DNA of 64,000 bases, taken from positions 1 to 64,000 of the forward strand of contig QJPP01007519.1 in the NCBI GenBank assembly GCA_003996215.1. Direction: 5' to 3'. The position numbers and the translations under genes are program-made. The DNA comes from Jaltomata sinuosa (taxonomy: Eukaryota; Streptophyta; Magnoliopsida; Solanales; Solanaceae). Positions 58,031 through 64,000 of the stretch are shown one piece after another. Position 1 is the stretch's first letter; every line of letters begins with the position of its first letter. The notes below the pieces were generated by a model, which was given only the letters and a program-made list of their open reading frames with translations, was not told where the DNA came from and ran no database searches.

Positions 58031-58760
58031 GCTCGCTGTGAGGAAACAAACTTGGTATTAAATTGGGAGAAGTGCCACTTTTTGGTCAGAGAAGGCATTG
58101 TTCCTGGCTATAAAGTGTCATGAAAGGGCTTAGAAGTTGATCGTTCTAAGATAGAGGTCATAGAGAAGCTGCCACCACCTGTATCTGTGAAGGGCGTCCG
58201 AAGTTTTCTGGGTCATGTAGGATTTTACAAGCGGTTTATCAAGGATTTTTACAAAATCTCAAGACCGAAGTGCAAACTACTTGAGAAGAGGTAAAAATTC
58301 AGTTCTGTGATGACTGTGTGAAAGCCTTTGAGTCTCTGAAGAGTAAGTTGATTGAAGCACCGATATTTATTGCTCCCCACTAGGAGTTGCCTTTCAAGTT
58401 TATGTGTGATGCCAACGATGAGGCTACAGGAGCGGTGTTGGGCCAACGAAAATAGAAGATCTTTGATTCAATCTATTATGCAAGAAAGACTCTTGATGAA
58501 ACTCAAGCTAATTATACTGTTACAGAGAAAGAGATATTGGCGTTAGTGTACGCATTGGACAAATTCTGGTCATATTTGGTGGGTACCAAAGTTGTCGTTC
58601 ATACAGATCATGCAGTGATTCGGTACCTGTTCAATAAAAAGAATGCTAAACCTCAGCTCATTTTGTGGACTTTATTGCTATAGGAGTTTGATCTGGAAAT
58701 AAAAGACCGTAAGCGATCGGAAAACCAAGTAGCCGATTATTTGCCCAGGCTAGAGAGTTA
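58031..58760 (+). pseudogene. Element C RT C-terminal half and RNase H
   Basis: The frame continues from the RT fragment ending at 36753: a Cys-Glu-Glu-Thr-Asn-Leu-Val-Leu-Asn-Trp block, the RT thumb, then RNase H with its first Asp at about 58410. Several stops (about 58123, 58294, 58456, 58682, 58758) break it. Confidence 0.85.
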
Positions 58761-60079
58761 GTCTCACGTTCTAGAAGATGGTAAAATTTGAGAAGAGTTT
58801 CCTGTATCATTGAGCACTACAGAGCTTCCTTGGTATGCGAATATTGTGAATTTGATAGTAAGCGGAGTGTATCCACCTGAGGCCACTAGTCAGTAGAGAA
58901 AAAGACTTTCCTATGAGTCCCATTTCTACACATGAGATGAGCCATACTTGTTCAAACATGGCCCAGATTGAGTGATTAGAAGGTGCATTCCGGAATGTGA
59001 AGCAAAGCAGGTTTTGAAGAGCTGTCATTCATATCTTCATGGAGGCTATAACGAGGGTGAGTGTATAGCTCATAAGGTGCTGCGGTTCGATTTCTTCTAG
59101 CCTACCTTATTCAAGGATGCGTCCATGTTTTCAAAAGAGTGTGACCAATGTCAGCGCATGAGTACTATTTCCAGAAGGCATGAGATGCCTCTGAACAATA
59201 TTTTAGAGGTGGAAATCTTTGATGCGTGGGGAATAGACTTCATGGGCCCTTTTCCTCCATCATATAGTAACTCGTACATTCTTGTTGTATTAGATTATGT
59301 CTCAAAGTGGGTGGAAGCAGCAGAACTCCCCACCAATGACTCAAAGGTGGTGGTGAAGTTCGTCAAGAAGAATATATTCATAAGATTTGGAACACCGAGA
59401 GATATTATTAGTGATGGAGGGACACATTTTGTCAACAACTGGTTCAGGAATTTATTGGCTAAGTATGGGGTGAAACACAAGGTTTCCACAACCTATCATC
59501 CCCAAATTAGTGGTCAAGTTGAAGTGTCAAATCGTGAAGTGAAGCAAATCCTCCAGAAAATAGTTAATGCACAGCGAAATGATTGGTCTATTTAGCTGGA
59601 TGATACGTTATGGGCATATAGAACTGCATACAAGACGCCTACTAGGCCATCACCTTACCGACTAGTCTTCAAAAAGGCGTGTCACCTACCCGTAGAGTTG
59701 GAGCACCAAGCCTATTGGACTGTGACAAAATTGAATCTTGATTTGAATTTAGCGGGCCAAAAATGAGTGCTACAGTTACACGAATTCGAGGAGTTTAGAT
59801 TGCACGCCTATGAGAATGCAAAGATAAGGAGAAGACTAAGAGGGGGCATGATAAACATATTTTATCTCATACATTTGAACCCGGACAGAAGGTTTTGATG
59901 TTTAATTCGAGGTTGAAATTGTTCCTCGAAAAGCTCAAGTCAAAATGGTATGGACCGTTCGAAGTTGTAAGGATGACTGGCATGGGGCGGTTGAACTTAT
60001 GGACAAAGAGAAAGGAAATACGTTCTTAGTAAATGGCCAAAGAGTGAAACATTATTGGGCCAAAGATGAAGATCGATAG
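58761..60079 (+). pseudogene. Element C integrase
   Basis: The zinc-binding part is degraded (about 59000-59160). The catalytic core is open in 59125-59595 with Asp in Gly-Ile-Asp-Phe-Met-Gly (about 59239), Asp in Ser-Asp-Gly-Gly (about 59413) and the Glu about 35 residues on. A stop at 59593-59595 precedes a tail with the Leu-Trp-Ala-Tyr-Arg-Thr block and Pro-Tyr-Arg-Leu-Val-Phe typical of Athila/Tat integrases. Confidence 0.85.
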
Positions 60080-61346
60080 AAAACATCAGTGGCCCTATCG
60101 AATGAGTGATTGTAAGTTGGGTCGTGCCGCGATGTTAAATCAGGTGCTACATGGAAGGCAACCCATGAATGTAATGTAATATAGTGTAGGATTTTTCTTT
60201 CATGTTATTTAAAAAAATACAAAAAAAAAGTTTAAAAAAATGAGAAAAAACAAAAATACAAAAAAAAATAAGCCACTATCGAAACTATGACGCTAGGTGG
60301 AAGGCAACCCACCTTTTTAATGCGTTTTTGTGTGTTTATTGCTTTGTAGGGTGAAAGGTGGTCCTGGAATATTGGAGGAAGGAAATGAGTGGTAAATGAT
60401 CGATTTCCATAGGTAACGTAGCATGCCAATGTGCTAAGGTAAGTGGAAATAAGTTGTGCAAAAGAAAGGTGAAAAGAAATTTTCCAAGGCCAGAAACAGA
60501 GGGCCTCCGCGACAAGACCATGTCATGGAGGCCAATGTCCGCATTGATTTCATGGAGGCCACTATCCCGTTAAGCCCGTGGCCCGGAGGAGAAATTTTCT
60601 GGCATAATTTCCTTAATTAACCCAACTTTGACCCGACACACCCCTTTTTAACACACAAAATCCCCCAAATCCCTTTCTATTCTCCCAACCTAGCGAACCA
60701 GCTCTCCCAAACTCTCCCAACTAGTAACGTGCCATGCTACTCCAATCTCCTGAACTCTTCATCTCTTTTTCTTAGGTTAAGCGACAAAGGTAAGACTTCT
60801 TGAACTTTTTCTATTTCTCTCCTATTTTTTCTGCGTATAGATGCTATTTTAGAGAGATAATTGAAAATTTCATGGGTATTTATGTGATTCTATGAGGTGG
60901 GTTTGAACTAAGCTCCAATGAGTCTCTTAATGTGATTTCATTATCGTAACTATTGGGATGCTTTTTGGCATGAGCTCTGAGTATGTTACGAGTTAAAATG
61001 GTTAAATACGATCTGGGTGATATGGAACTTGATGTTGGTATGGATTTTTTTTGGCATTGTGATAGCATTGAAGTGCCTGTCATTGTCATATAGCCATATC
61101 ATTGAAAATTATGTCATATCTCTACTTGATTGTTCTTGCGGTCTGATGTATAGCACCATTAGGATATTCTGATAGATCACACTCGTACAGAGGGGAAGTC
61201 TGAGTACCCTCACTTCAAGCTTGTGCATCCATACTAACAACTAAGTATGGGGTGGTTGCCAGAACATTTTGCACTTAGTATGTGCTAGCCTTACTGATCT
61301 TGTACTAACATAATAGTGATGTTTATGTTGTTTTTGAACATGTACC
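60080..61346 (+). other. Element C spacer between integrase and the env-position ORF
   Basis: Non-coding, with A-rich runs (60209-60270), two AAGGCAACCCA words (60151 and 60301) and a GC-rich patch (60490-60600). Long spacers here are normal for Athila elements. No gene is seen. Confidence 0.6.
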
Positions 61347-62126
61347 ATGTCTAGTTGGCAACAAAAAGGCAAAGGGGCTGCTTCCTCTAGCACGGGTAGA
61401 AAGAGAAGTCGAACTGGCACTAACGTCCCCAAAGCCCCAGCAGTTCCACGGGGCCAGACAAGGAGGTTCAGAACTAGATAGGTTGTGGAGGAAGGCAAAA
61501 ATTGGTATACTGCGCACACAAAATCCAAGTACTTCCCTGAGGAGATGATTGACAAGGCGATCCTAGAAAGACAGTTCCCTCAGATTGTGAGACGGATCGA
61601 ACGATTGGGTATGCACTTTGTTTTCAACGAGCTAACAGTGTGCAAGCTTCACCTGATTAGAGAATTCTATGCAAATTGGGACCCTCAGAAGTCTGCATTT
61701 GAGGTGTATATCAGGGGACAAATATTGAAGTTTGAAGCACACCATCTGAATGCTCTCTTGGGTACTCCAGATACTGACCCTCTCCCACTAAAGTAGCTGA
61801 ATATTATACCCTTATATGCGGAAATTTGACATGTTCTAGGTGGAAGAAGATCAACAGCGAGATGGATTTGCCACAAGGAAAAAGGGTATCATTTGACATT
61901 CCCATATGATCACATGAATATGGAGGCGCGTGTCTGGTTGAAGATTGTTTGCCATTTCCTCATACCAGCTAAACACATGACCGATGTTACTCGGGATATA
62001 GTTTGTTTAGTTTATTACCTTATGACTGATGAGGAGATAAATGTTGGGGCTGTCACTAAGTCGATCATGAAAAAGGCGAGGGTTCATGAATGGAGTAAAA
62101 GCCTTGGTTTTACTAGTTCTATTTGA
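61347..62126 (+). pseudogene. Element C env-position ORF (putative plant transposon protein domain)
   Basis: One frame from ATG 61347 with stops at 61479-61481 and 61794-61796 and at about 61828. It has a basic, Ser/Thr-rich head, then a domain with Glu-Phe-Tyr-Ala-Asn-Trp (61662) and later Arg-Asp-Ile-Val-Cys-Leu-Val-Tyr (about 62000) and Ala-Val-Thr-Lys-Ser. This matches the domain called putative plant transposon protein in Athila elements, whose role is unknown. No signal peptide or membrane anchor is seen, so 'env' refers only to position. Confidence 0.75.
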
Positions 62127-63340
62127 TATGATTTTGATGAAGTTTTGCCTCATATTGTGCAAGTATTGCTAATTTCTTTATTGAATATGTTCAGGTGAAG
62201 TTTAGATCTAACAGAAGACCTATGTATCTCAAAAGCATAAAAAAGACACCAAAAAGGGAGCGAAAGAGCTGCACGACCGCGCAGCCTAAAGTTGCCAGCG
62301 CGCAGTAAGGCAGTGAGTTGCAGCAAGGCTGGTAGCCTGTACGCCCACCTGCTCGCCCATGATCCCAGTTGCGTGCCAGCGCAGCAGGCAAGCCGGGAAT
62401 AGATTTTTGAAGGGCAATGATGGAATTTCGCAAGAGAACTCCCATGCTATATGAGCAAAAATATTCCTCTAATTAGGGCATCAATTTTCTGGGCAAGCAA
62501 AAGGAGAGGAGCTAAGAGGAACGGAAGAAAAAGAGAGAACTCAAAGATCCAAAATAAAAGTTGGGATTGAGAGTTTGGTTGTAATGTCTTCTTGCTTATT
62601 TTTTCTTGTTGTGAACCTTCTCTCCTCTATGGAGTAGACATTATATAGGGATTTTGGTGTGAACTATATGTAATTGTTAACTAGTGTGAACTTCTCATTC
62701 AATAGCCGAATATTATCATAGTTTATTCTAGATGTGGATTTTCCCTTATTGACTTTCTATTCGAAAGAAGGATTGCTCTATATATTAATTCACATGTTTT
62801 GAGGTGAACTCTCTTACTTATTTCTCTTAAGTAATCGTAGGAAGCTTGTTGATTTAGTGCGAGAATTGTTCAAAGAGAATAGTTGAAAAATGTTTTCTTT
62901 AGACCATTGTGGCAATATAGAGGCTAACCTTCCCGGTGCTTATACTATTATGTCAAGACAAATAGATTATTCGAAGGAAAATCTCATTCTTCTCGGGCAT
63001 AATAAGTAAGGATTGAATTCGTAAGAATCAATTATAACTAAGGGTTGAAGGAAGAATGAGAAGGAATGTTCTAGTTATCGAGAGCATATATGTAGATCGC
63101 TAAATTCAGTTATTTCTCCATTTGCAAGAACTTAGTAACTTGTGTTGCATAAACTCCTTAAATTTTCCGTTTCTATACTTGTGGTTTCACCACACCAACT
63201 ATCTAGTTTGATTTCTTGAATAATACAAAGCAAGATTGTATTGGAAAAATTACTCTAACCAATCCTGGTGGAGACGATTTAAAACTATACTATCTTTGAC
63301 TAGAGAAGCGCTTAATTTAAACTGAGTTTTGCGCTCGTCA
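62125..63340 (+). repeat. 5' LTR of Athila-like element D (left border approximate)
   Basis: It ends CTCGTCA at 63340, just before a primer site. The left end is probably TGATATGATTTTG at 62125 but could lie as far as 62196. It shows no clear similarity to the LTR of element C, so it is another family. A GC-rich patch is at 62260-62400. Confidence 0.6.
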
Positions 63341-63345
63341 AATTT

Positions 63346-63363
63346 TGGCACCATCGCCAGGGA
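63346..63363 (+). other. Primer-binding site of element D (tRNA-Asp type)
   Basis: TGGCACCATCGCCAGGGA resembles the Athila tRNA-Asp site with about four differences. Confidence 0.65.
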
Positions 63364-63410
63364 TTGGCAACAAGTAGTTCGCAATAAATCCTTGTGTATT
63401 AATTCAGGTT

Positions 63411-63445
<35 letters not shown>
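63411..63445. repeat. TTTA microsatellite in the element D leader
   Basis: About eight TTTA units follow TCAGGT. Confidence 0.9.
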
Positions 63446-63447
<2 letters not shown>

Positions 63448-63525
63448 AAAAAAGTATTTTTAATAGTCAAATTCCCTGGTATTGCAGGAGATAGGTGCTA
63501 TCGCTAGTTCTGGTGTATGACATGA

Positions 63526-64000
63526 TCATCTTCGTTGGAAATAGTTGAGTACAATCCAGAACTAGAAAAAACTCTACATTTGCTCAAAAGGGAGCTTGTA
63601 GAGAGGTTATCAGGGAAGTCTCAAGGCCTTGAAACAATGGAGGATAATGCTGCACTTGGTGATCCATTAAACCGCCATCGTGGTATGGTTAATGTTGAGA
63701 ATGTCAATGATCAGGGGGTCCAGAATCGTGGGAACATTCGCGCCCCCGCTGACGTAGAAGACCAGGTAGACCAGAATAACGGCAAAGGAGGAAGATTGTT
63801 GGGTGACTTCGGCAGGCTGAATTACAATGGGATGCAGTCAAGTGTGAAATGTCCTCCGATTGCAGCCAACAACTTCGAGTTAAAGCACAGTGTCCTCCAA
63901 GAAATCCAGAACAACTGTATTTTCAGAGGAAAGCAGAATGAAGACCCAAATAGCCACCTGATGGACTTCCATGAGATCATGCATACCTTCCAGTACAATG
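63526..64000 (+). CDS. Element D gag, N-terminal part (runs off the window)
   Basis: Open frame to the window end (158 codons). An ATG in the right context is one base out of frame (63522), so a single-base change may have damaged the start. The product has a Glu-Tyr-Asn-Pro-Glu-Leu-Glu start and an Asn-Asn-Phe-Glu-Leu-Lys block (about 63871) followed by Glu-Asp-Pro-Asn, as in Athila gag. It is the N-terminal third only. Confidence 0.72.

Larger units (their letters stand above)
32150..62124 (+). mobile_element. Athila-like LTR retrotransposon C, split by element A
   Basis: In order: 5' LTR (about 32150-33410), tRNA-Asp-type primer site, gag, protease, first half of RT, [element A, 36754-58025], second half of RT, RNase H, integrase and an env-position ORF. 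The RT frame resumes exactly after the 5-bp duplication TGCTT (36749-36753 and 58026-58030), which proves the two halves belong together. The 3' end is lost against element D. All ORFs have stops or shifts. Confidence 0.88.

Overview
The window is nuclear DNA of a flowering plant, most likely a member of the Solanaceae. It carries one spliced plastid-targeted plant gene, a TS-type SINE, Stowaway MITEs, RTE LINEs, nested Ty3/gypsy elements and endogenous pararetrovirus (EPRV) DNA of the family Caulimoviridae. The species cannot be named from sequence alone. Almost everything outside the one gene is repeat-derived.

1-17278: a rearranged EPRV cluster. Four highly similar pieces lie in alternating orientation: copy 1 (+, 1 to about 5957, running in from outside the window), copy 4 (-, about 5957-6771), copy 2 (+, 6772 to about 13611) and copy 3 (-, about 13612-17278). 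Put together they show the layout movement protein / one long frame carrying coat protein, protease, RT and RNase H / a 68-codon ORF / an Arg-Gly-rich ORF / a promoter and leader with an initiator-tRNA-Met primer site. Each long coding frame is broken by stops, frameshifts or junctions.

17279-20636: AT-rich DNA with MITEs, a Helitron 3' end, a foldback element and then the gene promoter. 20637-28002: a four-exon gene for the plastid pyruvate dehydrogenase E1 beta subunit (408 residues). Its introns hold inserted DNA, including a decayed nuclear 18S rDNA fragment and a 5'-truncated RTE LINE with a perfect 14-bp target duplication. 28003-32150: intergenic DNA with small transposon relics.

32150-64000: a nested retrotransposon stack, all on the + strand. 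An Athila-like element (C) is split inside its RT by a chromovirus-type gypsy element (A, 36754-58025, TSD TGCTT). The 3' LTR of A is split in turn by a second gypsy element (B, 44870-56482, TSD TGGAA). LTR divergence judged by eye (A about 10 %, B about 3 %) agrees with this order. Element C ends in an Athila-type env-position ORF, and a different Athila-like element (D) starts at about 62125 and runs out of the window with an open gag frame. The retroelement proteins are decayed except for the second half of B pol and the start of D gag. Identity values are eye estimates; no alignment or database search was run.
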